Source: Paludibacter sp.
GTDB lineage: Bacteria > Bacteroidota > Bacteroidia > Bacteroidales > Paludibacteraceae
Length of the DNA stretch: 64,000 nt
Direction of reading: 5' to 3'
Assembly (NCBI GenBank): GCA_028710415.1
Contig: JAQTUE010000029.1
Coordinates: forward strand, 1 to 64,000
Made by a program: the position numbers and the translations under genes. Below, piece by piece: positions 26,842-35,560 of the stretch. The notes under the pieces were generated by a model, which worked only from the letters and a program-made list of their open reading frames with translations, had not been told where the DNA came from and did not search any database. Positions within the stretch are counted from its first letter, which is position 1. The number at the start of each line of letters is the position of its first letter.

Positions 26842-27618
26842 TTATTTACAATTAAACATATAACCAACTTTAAAAACCAGATTGTATAAATTATCAGCAG
26901 AATTGATACTCGTGTTTTGAACTTCCAGGCCGACACCAAAAGTCAGATAATCCGAGTTCCCCATTTTAGCCCCGAAGTTAATCGAAGGATTCACATAATA
27001 ACCAACAGGATAAACTCCATCACTTAATCCGAAAGAATAACCCAGGTCCAGTGTGAAAAAATTGTAATCATGATGAGGATTCAACAGGAATCTTAAATCG
27101 GCATAAACCGGTACAGCTTTTCCATATTCCATGTTTTTATAGTAGAATCGATATCCTGCCCCAACCCCAAGATTGAAATTCCTGGTCACAGTATAACTAT
27201 TTATCACATCCAGTTGTAATAAATTAGCATAACGGGAATGTATTCCTAGTCCATACCCCATATCAACTATGAGATACGATTTGTTTATTGTTTTTATAGT
27301 AGGAATTTCAGTTGCATGTTCGTTAATTGTGTCAGTGTTATTTCTCCTATTTTCTGCTAATTCAGTATTTATCTTGTTGGCATTTTTGCTATTTCCCGGG
27401 ATACGACTCTTTGATATCTTAAAAACAGCATTCATCGAATAATGATAGATCCTGTTATCACGGGTTTTAATCTCTATTCTTTCATCGGTTGAGGATTGGC
27501 TTATTGTTCCGATAACTAAGCTTCCACTCTTGAGATATACTGAATCCAACCCTGCTTGTTGTGCAAAAACAATGGAACTAAATACTACCAGAAAGATAAC
27601 AGAGATAAATACCCTCAT
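26842..27618 (-). CDS. Exported beta-barrel-like protein of unknown function
   Basis: I do not recognise a named family. The 258-residue protein has a clear signal peptide ending near FAQQ (residues 1-21). A short domain follows with LDSVYLKSGSLVIGTISQ and IEIKTRDNRIYHYSM, a pattern often seen at the start of Bacteroidota outer-membrane proteins. After a polar linker, the C-terminal part (about 100-258) has alternating strands, such as NLGVGAGYRFYYKNM and YLTFGVGLEVQNTS, ending in VFKVGYMFNCK, as expected for a small outer-membrane barrel. The gene lies 8 bases upstream of the phytoene desaturase. A link to carotenoids in the outer membrane is possible but unproven. Confidence 0.65.
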   Translation of the reverse strand: MRVFISVIFLVVFSSIVFAQQAGLDSVYLKSGSLVIGTISQSSTDERIEIKTRDNRIYHYSMNAVFKISKSRIPGNSKNANKINTELAENRRNNTDTINEHATEIPTIKTINKSYLIVDMGYGLGIHSRYANLLQLDVINSYTVTRNFNLGVGAGYRFYYKNMEYGKAVPVYADLRFLLNPHHDYNFFTLDLGYSFGLSDGVYPVGYYVNPSINFGAKMGNSDYLTFGVGLEVQNTSINSADNLYNLVFKVGYMFNCK

Positions 27619-28774
27619 TTTATAAAATTGTGTTTGTGTTTAATTGGTTACTTGTTTATTTCTTGATCTTTATGTGATTTACTAATAACCTAAGTCATCA
27701 ATTGTAAAGATCGTGCCCTCTCCTATTTTGAATTAATCGGCAGTTGATCGCAAACCCAGCTTTTCAATCCGTCCACCTGCAAAAAATTTTTCATTCTTAA
27801 ACTTTTGACCCATGGTGCCTATAGGATGTGCAAAGATACTAAAAAGCATGAATGTGAAAAGAAGAAATAAAGAGTTATAATAGGGCAGGATAAAAATAAT
27901 ATTCGTATTTTTATCAAATTAAATCCCGCAGAGTATTCTTCAAAATTCCCGGCAGGTATAAATTTCTTGGATAAGTAGTTTGATATCGCCACGATGTCTT
28001 CATGATGTCGCAGATAATCTTTAAACAACAAAATAATAAACCAGTAATAATCCATATATATTCCATATTTATTTAAGTATGGATTATATATGGATCATTA
28101 TTGGATTATATATGGATTATATATGGATTATCTGCAACATCGTGAAGACATCATGACAATATCAAGGTGAAAAGTTGATCAACAAATAAATAGTTGATTT
28201 TTTCCGGTTGTTCATTTTGTTGGGCGGATAGTGACTTTAAGCTTTTTGTTTATAGAAATCCGAATTTATGATTACGCATTTTTCAAATTGGGTTGGGGAA
28301 AGAGCGTGGGAAAAAGGGCATTGTTTATTATAACAAATTCTATCATTCATAATAAACGGATTCACCACCCGGTATATTTTACGTATTCAAAACCAGGGAA
28401 ACAAAAATGAAAACCTGGATAACCGGAATTTAAAGTTGGACGGATAAAAACTTCGGCCTGCATGTTGATAAAAATCAACAGAAACAATATGCTTTCCATT
28501 GAAAACTATAAGGCCCGTGAATTTGTTAAACAATAAACCCGATTTAAAGATAAGAAAACAATAAGATTACTTTGTTTATTAATATTTTGAGAAAAAGGTT
28601 TTAATTGGCTTTTCAATACCGAGCTATATACCAACAACTTAAAAACATATTGTATAATATTGTATTTTTTTTAAATAATTCTTTCAAAAATATTTTGTAA
28701 ATTAAAAAGAATGCTGTATGTTTATTGCACATTTACGAATCCTATTTTTACAAACAATTCTAATACTTAATGTC
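27619..28774. other. Long non-coding gap carrying a large inverted-repeat element
   Basis: In 1156 bases no frame reads as a gene; a 78-codon minus-strand frame overlapping 27819-28055 runs into the repeat. A -7-like box TATCTTTG on the minus strand (27838-27831) could drive the exported-protein/desaturase pair with a leader of about 200 bases, though no -33 element is visible. The inverted-repeat element at 27980-28165 is listed separately. The part from 28200 to 28700 is AT-rich without visible structure. Confidence 0.55.
27980..28165. repeat. Large inverted-repeat element with AT-rich tandem core
   Basis: Arms 27980-28019 and 28126-28165 are 40-base inverted copies matching at 35 positions. 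All five differences are C/T transitions, and four of them would still pair as G-U in a minus-strand RNA. The core holds about four copies of a unit near GGATTATATAT (28081-28129) and a further palindrome around AATCCATATATA. The 12-mer CGCCACGATGTC at 27987-27998 recurs in the element at 54074-54224, which has the same plan. Confidence 0.8.
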
Positions 28775-29026
28775 ATGACGAAAACGATAACATTCAACGA
28801 ACTACGAAGAGTGAAGGATGCGCTTCCAAGCGGGAGTATGACCAGGATCGCTGAAGAACTTGGTCTGGAAAAAGAAACAGTGCGTAACTATTTTGGTGGA
28901 CACGATTATAAAGATGGTAAAAGTTGTGGAGTTCATATTGAACCGGGACCTGATGGAGGATTGGTGATGTTAGATGATACAAAAATTTTAGAAATCGCTC
29001 ATCGCATTTTAGAAGAACAAGCATAA
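28775..29026 (+). CDS. Small HTH-type DNA-binding protein
   Basis: The ATG at 28775 is preferred over one 57 bases upstream because the upstream segment is a run of hydrophobic residues unlike the rest. The 83-residue product begins TKTITFNELRRVKDALPSG. It then shows MTRIAEELGLEKETVRNYFGG, a helix-turn-helix pattern in which AEELGLEKETVRNYF would be the recognition part. It ends with a helix (DDTKILEIAHRILEEQ). Small proteins of this build occur in Bacteroidota and are usually annotated only as DNA-binding. Targets are unknown. It lies alone before the HIT gene. Confidence 0.65.
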   Translation: MTKTITFNELRRVKDALPSGSMTRIAEELGLEKETVRNYFGGHDYKDGKSCGVHIEPGPDGGLVMLDDTKILEIAHRILEEQA

Positions 29027-29158
29027 TTGTAAAAATATTTAGTGTGAAAGCAGTGGAATTAAAAATCTCACTGCTTTCTTTGTTTTTATTCGGGATTATG
29101 TTTAAAATTTCGGCTGAAATATTTACCTTTACTAAAATTTTAATAAAACAATAATATC

Positions 29159-29581
29159 ATGGAAAAATCTTCCGATTGCCTTTACTGCCAGCGTAACGAA
29201 TTACAAAAAAGTTTAATGATCGAGATGTGCGATTTGAAAGCTTCAACCTTGTTTTTATTTAAGGAACAAAGTCTTCAGGGACGTTGTGTAGTTGCTTACA
29301 AAGATCATGTGAAAGAGCTTTTTGAGCTTTCGGTATCCGACCGCAATGATTTTATGGAAGATGTGTGCCGGGTAGCTGCTGCCATGCAAAAGGCTTTTTC
29401 ACCTGCAAAGATTAATTACGGAGCGTATTCCGATAAATTACCCCATTTACATTTCCATTTAGTGCCAAAATACGAAGATGGCCTGAGTTATGGTGGGACT
29501 TTTGAAATGAATCCACAAAAGACTTATTTGTCGGAAGAAGAATATGCTGTAATTATTGACAAAATTGTGACTGTTCTTTAA
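29159..29581 (+). CDS. HIT family nucleotide-binding protein
   Basis: The 140-residue protein carries the histidine triad signature PHLHFHLVPK (His96, His98, His100), which places it among HIT nucleotide hydrolases and transferases. Cys7 and Cys10 (CLYC) near the N terminus, together with GRCVVAYKDHVKELFEL, match the common bacterial HIT layout. Substrates may be purine nucleoside phosphoramidates or dinucleoside polyphosphates. It precedes the RsmF-type methyltransferase by 47 bases on the same strand. Confidence 0.9.
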   Translation: MEKSSDCLYCQRNELQKSLMIEMCDLKASTLFLFKEQSLQGRCVVAYKDHVKELFELSVSDRNDFMEDVCRVAAAMQKAFSPAKINYGAYSDKLPHLHFHLVPKYEDGLSYGGTFEMNPQKTYLSEEEYAVIIDKIVTVL

Positions 29582-29628
29582 GTATAAAACCCAACCAACT
29601 TCAAGCCAAAACAATCCCGCTTTATATC

Positions 29629-30960
29629 ATGAATTTACCTGAAAATTTTGTCAGACGTACAACTGCCTTGCTGGGAGAAGAGTTCCATGACCTGGAGAAA
29701 GCACTCGAAGGCACTGCACCTACAAGCGTAAGGGTGAATAACAAAATGAATTATGTACCTTCGGACGAAGGGGTTGCCTGGTGCGAGACCGGTTATTATT
29801 TAAAAGAACGTCCGCTGTTTACTGCCGACCCACTGTTTCATGCCGGGGTGTATTATGTTCAGGAAGCCAGTTCGATGTTTCTGGTTCAGGCCGTCAAACA
29901 ACACTTCCCAAATGCCCGGACCGTACTGGACCTGTGTGCAGCCCCGGGAGGAAAATCGACTTTGCTGTCACAGGCATTACCCGAAAGCAGTTTATTGGTC
30001 AGCAATGAGATTGTCCGTTCGCGGGCGTATATTCTGGCAGAAAACCTGATTAAATGGGGAAATCCCAATATTATTGTCACTAACAACGACCCCAGGGATT
30101 TCAATGCATTGCCCGGTTACTTCGATGCCGTAGTGATCGATGCGCCCTGTTCGGGTGAAGGCATGTTCAGGAAGGACTCAGGAGCTATCGGTGAATGGTC
30201 GGAATATAACGTCACCTTATGTGCTGCCCGTCAACGGGAGATCCTTACTTCGGTATGGGATACCTTAAAAGCCGATGGTATCCTGGTATACAGCACCTGC
30301 ACCTTTAACCGGGAGGAAAATGAAGAAAATGTGCAATGGATTTGCGAAGAACTTGGTGCGGAAATGCTGGATATGGACTTACACGGCAATCAGGATATAA
30401 CTGCCACCGATTATGGGTACCGTTTTTATCCGCATAAAACAAAAGGAGAAGGTTTTTTCCTGAGTGTATTAAGGAAACTTTCCCCGATACAATCAACTCA
30501 AAAGAACAAGCGGGATGATAAAAAAAATGTAAAGTTTGTAACAAAAAGCAATGATTTTACGTTTTCATTGCAGGATTCACAACGTTGGGTCATTCTGCCT
30601 GAAGAGAATTTAATTAAAGCCTACGACAAGAGCCTGTTGAATGATTTCCTGTTTATCAACAAACAACTGAAATGCATGCATTCGGGTCTTTTACTGGGAG
30701 AAGTGAAAGGGAAAGATTTGATTCCTTCGGCAAGCATGGCGTTATCGAAAGTACTGGATACGGAAAGTGTGGAAAAGGTTGAAGTGGATTACAGAACGGC
30801 AATCGACTTTTTAAGGAAAGAAGCCATCACCCTACCCGACTCATCCCGGGGATACATCCTGATATGTTTTAATGGCCAGGCTCTGGGTTGGGTCAAGAAC
30901 CTGGGAAACAGGACCAATAATTTATATCCGCAGGAATGGCGTATCAGGATGAAGATCTAA
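29629..30960 (+). CDS. rRNA (cytosine-C5) methyltransferase, RsmF/NOL1-NOP2-Sun type
   Basis: The 443-residue protein has an N-terminal helical/RRM-like part and a SAM-dependent methyltransferase core with VLDLCAAPGGKSTLL (about residues 101-115). Both m5C catalytic cysteine motifs are present: DAPCSGEGMFRKD (about 172-184) and YSTCTFNREENEENV. The C-terminal third contains a PUA-like region typical of RsmF, ending in LGWVKNLGNRTNNLYP, which is the usual Bacteroidota and Firmicutes ending. It should methylate 16S rRNA at C5 of a cytosine. RsmF is the best match, though the exact site cannot be read. Confidence 0.9.
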   Translation: MNLPENFVRRTTALLGEEFHDLEKALEGTAPTSVRVNNKMNYVPSDEGVAWCETGYYLKERPLFTADPLFHAGVYYVQEASSMFLVQAVKQHFPNARTVLDLCAAPGGKSTLLSQALPESSLLVSNEIVRSRAYILAENLIKWGNPNIIVTNNDPRDFNALPGYFDAVVIDAPCSGEGMFRKDSGAIGEWSEYNVTLCAARQREILTSVWDTLKADGILVYSTCTFNREENEENVQWICEELGAEMLDMDLHGNQDITATDYGYRFYPHKTKGEGFFLSVLRKLSPIQSTQKNKRDDKKNVKFVTKSNDFTFSLQDSQRWVILPEENLIKAYDKSLLNDFLFINKQLKCMHSGLLLGEVKGKDLIPSASMALSKVLDTESVEKVEVDYRTAIDFLRKEAITLPDSSRGYILICFNGQALGWVKNLGNRTNNLYPQEWRIRMKI

Positions 30961-31022
30961 GCGATTGAAAAATAAATGTTGAGGGAGTGATGGGTTGGAA
31001 TAATAAAAACTGAATATTGAAT

Positions 31023-31769
31023 ATGAATCTTCTTTTTCTGGGGTCAGGGACATCAACAGGGGTGCCTCAAATAGGTTGTAAATGTAAAACCTGTACGTCT
31101 ACTGACAGCAAGGATAAACGCTTACGGGCTTCGGTACTGATCACTGAAGGTGAGACAAAACTATTAATTGACTGTGGCCCTGACTTACGGCAACAACTGC
31201 TTACGAATAATATTGATTCTCTTTCAGCCATTTTATTAACACATGATCATTACGACCATGTGGGTGGCTTAGATGATGTGAGGCCCCTGGGAGAAACACA
31301 ACTCTATGCCGAGAAAAGGGTATTATCGGTAATTCAACGGAATATGCCCTATTGTTTTGCGGATGTGAAATATCCGGGAGTACCAAAAATTCATTTGCAT
31401 GAGATCAATGAAAATGAATTTAGTGTAGATGGGATAACAGTGAAGCCTATCCGGATCATGCATGCCAGGCTTCCAATTCTGGGATTCAGGGTTGGCAAAG
31501 CAGCCTATCTGACAGATATTAAAACTATTGGGGATCAATCGATAGAGCAACTGCAGGGACTGGATGTATTGGTGATGAGCGCCCTTAGAATAGAGAAACA
31601 CATTTCGCACTTATCGTTACAGGAAGCGCTGGAAATTGCCACTGAAATCGGGGCACAAAAAACTTATTTTACGCATATGAGCCATGATATTGGCTTGCAC
31701 GAAGAAATCAATAAACAATTACCACCCAATATGCAATTTGCTTACGACGGGTTGCAACTGAGTATTTAA
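31023..31769 (+). CDS. MBL-fold metallo-hydrolase (PhnP-like)
   Basis: The ATG at 31023 is chosen over a TTG two codons upstream because MNLLFLGSGTSTGVPQIGC is the conserved family start. The 248-residue protein has the metallo-beta-lactamase metal motif LLTHDHYDHVGGLDD. It also has a cysteine pair (CKCKTC) and the conserved region after GSGTSTGVP typical of PhnP and lipoate/phosphodiesterase-type MBL proteins. Later metal ligands lie in YLTDIKTI and in YFTHMSHDIGLHEE. It is probably a cyclic phosphodiesterase acting on a nucleotide or sugar phosphate. No phosphonate genes are nearby, so a phosphonate role is not supported. Confidence 0.88.
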   Translation: MNLLFLGSGTSTGVPQIGCKCKTCTSTDSKDKRLRASVLITEGETKLLIDCGPDLRQQLLTNNIDSLSAILLTHDHYDHVGGLDDVRPLGETQLYAEKRVLSVIQRNMPYCFADVKYPGVPKIHLHEINENEFSVDGITVKPIRIMHARLPILGFRVGKAAYLTDIKTIGDQSIEQLQGLDVLVMSALRIEKHISHLSLQEALEIATEIGAQKTYFTHMSHDIGLHEEINKQLPPNMQFAYDGLQLSI

Positions 31770-31805
31770 GATGATTAGTATACCTTTTTCAACAAAAGAG
31801 ACTTT

Positions 31806-32858
31806 ATGACTATGAAAACATACAAACTGAAAATCTTACTGCTGGCTTTTGGAGTTGTTTTCTTCTCTTCGTGCACCAGGTTGTTATATACTTCCCTGGA
31901 TATATTGCGTCCGGCGAAAGTGGCCTTTGCAACTGACGCCAATGACTTGCTGGTTGTAAACAATAGCGTAGTGCAACCGCCAGAATACGGACATAAAACA
32001 GAGATGCTCAACCAGACGGCCAAAAACGTATTGATCAAAACCGACAGCATGTCAATCTTCTGCTTAGGCGCCTTGACCGAGGACCTGGATGGTAAAGATT
32101 TCTTTGCCTCAGTACAATTAATCCCCAATACCATCAATAAAGGCACCGAGTTTTTCAGGTCGGAGGGCCTGACTGCTGAAAAAGTAAAGGAATTGTGCCG
32201 GGAAAAACATGTGAATGTCATCCTTTCACTGGACAAAATGAAAGTAAATGATGACCTGACCGAAGATTACCTGACTGAGACCAGTACTTTTATAGGAACT
32301 TTAGAATTAAAATTCGAAACCTTCTGGAGCATTCATTACCTGAATAAACCTGAGGTGACTTCCGTTCAATTTACCGATACCGTATTTTGGGAATCGGAAT
32401 CATACCAACGAAAAAAAGCGATGAGTGACCTGCCGAACAGGAATGATGCCCTGGTGGATGGAGCGTTGAATGTGGGTCATAAAACAGTGAATCGTTTTGT
32501 ACCGTATTGGGATAAAGTGGATCGTTATTTCTTTAATCCCAGGAACAAACTAATGAAACAAGCTATGGACTCGGTGTATGTAAAAAACTGGAAATCGGCC
32601 ATCAGTTTATGGGAAGCGGAATACAACAAATCAAAGAATACCTGGATTCAGGCCCAGGCAGCCAATAATATTGCCATCGGGTACGAAATAACCGGAAACC
32701 TGGACAAAGCCCTGGAGTATGCCGCCAATGCCTATTATTCGATGGGGAAAATGACAATCGCAGATTATGAATCGTTTCTGCGGATATCAGATTATATCAA
32801 TGAATTGGTACAACGAAAAAAAGAACTTGAGATTTTAAAAAGACAACTGGGAGAATAA
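31806..32858 (+). CDS. Lipoprotein of DUF6340 type
   Basis: The 350-residue protein starts with a lipoprotein signal peptide whose lipobox FSSC ends near residue 22. An ATG two codons downstream is an equally good start. The N-terminal half has a conserved-looking strand-rich region with DILRPAKVAF and NVILSLDKMKV. The C-terminal part (about 250-350) is TPR-like, with AQAANNIAIGYEITGNLDKAL. This matches a Bacteroidota-specific lipoprotein family I believe to be DUF6340, whose function is not known. It probably sits in the outer membrane facing the periplasm. Confidence 0.7.
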   Translation: MTMKTYKLKILLLAFGVVFFSSCTRLLYTSLDILRPAKVAFATDANDLLVVNNSVVQPPEYGHKTEMLNQTAKNVLIKTDSMSIFCLGALTEDLDGKDFFASVQLIPNTINKGTEFFRSEGLTAEKVKELCREKHVNVILSLDKMKVNDDLTEDYLTETSTFIGTLELKFETFWSIHYLNKPEVTSVQFTDTVFWESESYQRKKAMSDLPNRNDALVDGALNVGHKTVNRFVPYWDKVDRYFFNPRNKLMKQAMDSVYVKNWKSAISLWEAEYNKSKNTWIQAQAANNIAIGYEITGNLDKALEYAANAYYSMGKMTIADYESFLRISDYINELVQRKKELEILKRQLGE

Positions 32859-32892
32859 CAGACAAGAATTAAAACTTATAACTCGTACAACA

Positions 32893-34413
32893 ATGCTAAC
32901 ACCTACTGATGAAATTATCTTAAAGAAGAGAGGAATTACGGTAACCCAAATTGAAGAACAACTGAATTCATTTGTAAATGGGTTTCCTTTTTTGGAAATA
33001 CGGAGCGCTGCCGAACCGGGAAAAGGAATCGTACAGGTTTCGGAACAGGACATGCCGTTTTTGCTGAATCAATGGGACGAATACCGGAAGAGTGATGCTT
33101 CTATCCTTAAGTTTGTACCGGCTTCAGGTGCCGCCAGCCGGATGTTTAAAGACCTGTTTGAATTCCTGGAAGGGAACAACGACCTGCCGGGCAATGCCTT
33201 TGAACATAAATTCTTCGAAGAGATCAAAAAATTTGCCTTTTATGAGGATTTAAACCAGGTATGTGTAAAAAACAACGGGCAAACCATCGATGAATTGATC
33301 ACTAACAAACAATTTAAAACGATTGTTGGAAATTTATTACTCGAAAAAGGATTGAATTATGGAGCACTTCCAAAAGGATTGCTCAAATTCCACTCCTATC
33401 CCTCGGAAGTCCGCACACCCATGCAGGAACATTTGGTAGAAGGAGCACTTTATGCGGCCAGTGAAGCGGGTAAGGTAAACATTCATTTCACAGTATCCAA
33501 GGAACATCGGGCCTTGTTTGAAAAGCATCTGGAAGAGTCATTACCAAGGTTTGAGAAGAATTACAATGTGGTTTTCAGCGTAGGTTTCTCTGAACAAAAG
33601 CCCTCCACGGATACCATTGCAGCCGATGAAAACAATGAACCATTTCGCGATAAAAACGGAGAACCGGTGTTTCGCCCGGGTGGTCACGGAGCATTGATCG
33701 AGAACCTGAACGACCTGGATGGAGACGTGATATTTATCAAAAACATCGATAATGTAGTTCCCGACTCATTAAAAGATAGTACCATTACTTACAAAAAGGT
33801 TATTGCCGGAATGCTGGTAAATCTACAGAAACAATGTTTTGGCTATCTGACTGAGTTGGAAAACGAAACGATATCGAAAGCAAAACTAACTGTAATGACT
33901 CAGTTTTGTGAAGTAAGGCTCAACAATCAACATGCAGATATTCATTCGTTGTCAGAACCTGAATTACGGAAATACCTCTATACCAAATTAAACCGTCCGA
34001 TCCGTGTTTGCGGCATGGTAAAAAATGTGGGAGAGCCCGGTGGAGGTCCTTTCCTCACGGTGAATGCCGATGGGACTGTATCCCCGCAAATCCTGGAAAG
34101 CTCACAAATAGATATGGGCAATCCAACCGATAAGGCCATCATGATGAACTCAACACACTTTAACCCGGTGGACCTGGTGTGCGGGGTGAAAGATTACCTG
34201 GGAAAGAAGTTCAACCTGCTCGACCATGTGGATAAAAACACGGGATTTATTTCAATGAAGTCGAAAAACGGAAAAGAATTGAAAGCCCTTGAACTTCCCG
34301 GACTCTGGAACGGTGCCATGAGCGACTGGAATACCATTTTTGTGGAAGTACCCATAGACACTTTCAATCCGGTAAAAACAGTAAATGATCTACTCAGGCC
34401 GCAACATCAATAA
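32893..34413 (+). CDS. DUF4301 family protein
   Basis: The 506-residue soluble protein shows the family's hallmark LKFVPASGAASRMFK near residues 74-88. Further conserved blocks are RPGGHGALIENLND, MVKNVGEPGGGPF, and HFNPVDLVCGV. The glycine-rich GAASRMFK and GGHGALIENL segments recall nucleotidyltransferase-type sugar-nucleotide enzymes, so a phosphate- or nucleotide-handling role is possible but unproven. It has no signal peptide. The gene lies 34 bases after the DUF6340-like lipoprotein and ends before a bidirectional terminator. Confidence 0.8.
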   Translation: MLTPTDEIILKKRGITVTQIEEQLNSFVNGFPFLEIRSAAEPGKGIVQVSEQDMPFLLNQWDEYRKSDASILKFVPASGAASRMFKDLFEFLEGNNDLPGNAFEHKFFEEIKKFAFYEDLNQVCVKNNGQTIDELITNKQFKTIVGNLLLEKGLNYGALPKGLLKFHSYPSEVRTPMQEHLVEGALYAASEAGKVNIHFTVSKEHRALFEKHLEESLPRFEKNYNVVFSVGFSEQKPSTDTIAADENNEPFRDKNGEPVFRPGGHGALIENLNDLDGDVIFIKNIDNVVPDSLKDSTITYKKVIAGMLVNLQKQCFGYLTELENETISKAKLTVMTQFCEVRLNNQHADIHSLSEPELRKYLYTKLNRPIRVCGMVKNVGEPGGGPFLTVNADGTVSPQILESSQIDMGNPTDKAIMMNSTHFNPVDLVCGVKDYLGKKFNLLDHVDKNTGFISMKSKNGKELKALELPGLWNGAMSDWNTIFVEVPIDTFNPVKTVNDLLRPQHQ

Positions 34414-34535
34414 TTCAGGCGATAAATGAAATATAATTCATGAGTCGGATGACCGGATATTTATTCCAGGACTTTTAAATCATTCCGGAATTCTACGAAA
34501 GGCTTTCCGCTGGGGAGAATAAACAGTTATACAAT

Positions 34536-34573
34536 AAAAAAATGCTTCACCGTAAAAAGTGAAGCATTTTTTT
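34536..34573. terminator. Bidirectional terminator between DUF4301 and cyclophilin genes
   Basis: A perfect 15-bp stem (34536-34550 with 34559-34573) with A and T runs at both ends serves converging genes. Its right side overlaps the stop codon of the cyclophilin gene. Confidence 0.88.
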
Positions 34574-35393
34574 ATTTGATTATTTCAGCCTTAATGACCC
34601 GAATGTCAACCAATGGCCGGTCATTGGGACCTGTTCTGACTTTTGATATTTTTTCAACGATGTCCAACCCTTCAGTTACTTCGCCAAATACAGTATACGC
34701 TCCATCCAAATGAGGCGTACCTCCGATCGTTTTATAATCTTTACGCTGTTGTTCAGTCAATTTGTATGATTTATTTTTCTCCAGATTTACATGAACCACG
34801 GCTAAAATAGAATCACGCAATTCATCAAGTTTTGATTGGTTATGCTCCTTGCTATATTTTGCAACTTCAGCCTGCTTTGATTTGACCATATCCTGAAACA
34901 ATTTTACTTCCAGCTTTTGTTTATTAACATTTTCAATACTATCCAACGCAGTATCGGAAAAGGCTTTACCTACCACAATATAGAACTGGCAACCGGAAGA
35001 TGCTTTCAAGGGATTGGTATCATCACCTTGTCGCGCAGCCGATAAAGCCCCCCGTTTATGATAATAGGCCGGATAATTGAATTCGGCAGGAATGGTATAA
35101 CCCACATCACCGGAACCGAGGGAAGCACCTGCCTTGGCTTTCTTTGAATCAGGATCGCCTGCCTGAATCATAAAACCGGCTATCACCCTATGGAATAATA
35201 CCCCGTTATAAAAACCTTTGCTCACCAGCTTAACGAAATTATCATGGTGTCTGATAGTTTCGGAATACAACCTCACGGTTATATCACCTTCAGTTGTTTC
35301 AAAATGAACCAGAGTTCCTTTATTTCGTTGGACTGCACAGGAATCAGCCAGGATCAGTGTTAAAATTAGAATTACAACTATACTTTTTTTCAT
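34572..35393 (-). CDS. Cyclophilin-type peptidyl-prolyl isomerase, exported
   Basis: The 273-residue protein starts with a lipoprotein-like signal (hydrophobic run ending in LADSC at residue 19), so it is probably a periplasmic, membrane-anchored foldase. Cyclophilin hallmarks are HFETTEGDITVRLY at the start, GFYNGVLFHRVIAGFMIQAG in the active site, and GALSAARQGDDTNP. An insertion of about 70 charged helical residues (roughly 150-220, with NVNKQKLEVKLFQDMV) interrupts the domain before VFGEVTEGLDIVEKI. The same insertion type occurs in other Bacteroidota exported cyclophilins. It would isomerise X-Pro bonds of exported proteins. Confidence 0.92.
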   Translation of the reverse strand: MKKSIVVILILTLILADSCAVQRNKGTLVHFETTEGDITVRLYSETIRHHDNFVKLVSKGFYNGVLFHRVIAGFMIQAGDPDSKKAKAGASLGSGDVGYTIPAEFNYPAYYHKRGALSAARQGDDTNPLKASSGCQFYIVVGKAFSDTALDSIENVNKQKLEVKLFQDMVKSKQAEVAKYSKEHNQSKLDELRDSILAVVHVNLEKNKSYKLTEQQRKDYKTIGGTPHLDGAYTVFGEVTEGLDIVEKISKVRTGPNDRPLVDIRVIKAEIIK

Positions 35394-35443
35394 TTCACTC
35401 AGGGATTAGATTAAACACTAAAATCATTTTAACTAAAGTATAG

Positions 35444-35451
35444 CAAAAGTA
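35444..35451 (-). promoter_or_regulatory. -7 box for the cyclophilin gene
   Basis: On the minus strand TACTTTTG (35451-35444) matches TAnnTTTG and lies 50 bases before the start codon. No clear -33 element is seen. Confidence 0.45.
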
Positions 35452-35524
35452 CTGAAAAAATTGACTCTTCGTAAATGTTTTTTATGAAATCACCATTAAT
35501 GCCGGTTCACAGGCAATAATTTTA

Positions 35525-35532
35525 TATATTTG
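35525..35532 (+). promoter_or_regulatory. -7 box for the BASS transporter gene
   Basis: TATATTTG matches TAnnTTTG and lies 28 bases before the ATG at 35561. The -33 element is weak. Confidence 0.45.
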
Positions 35533-35560
35533 TACCTTTAAAAAACAAACAAAAAAATAT

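Noticed and set aside
27819..28055. 78-codon minus-strand frame
   Set aside because: It overlaps the repeat arm and a promoter-like box, and its translation has no domain or start signal.
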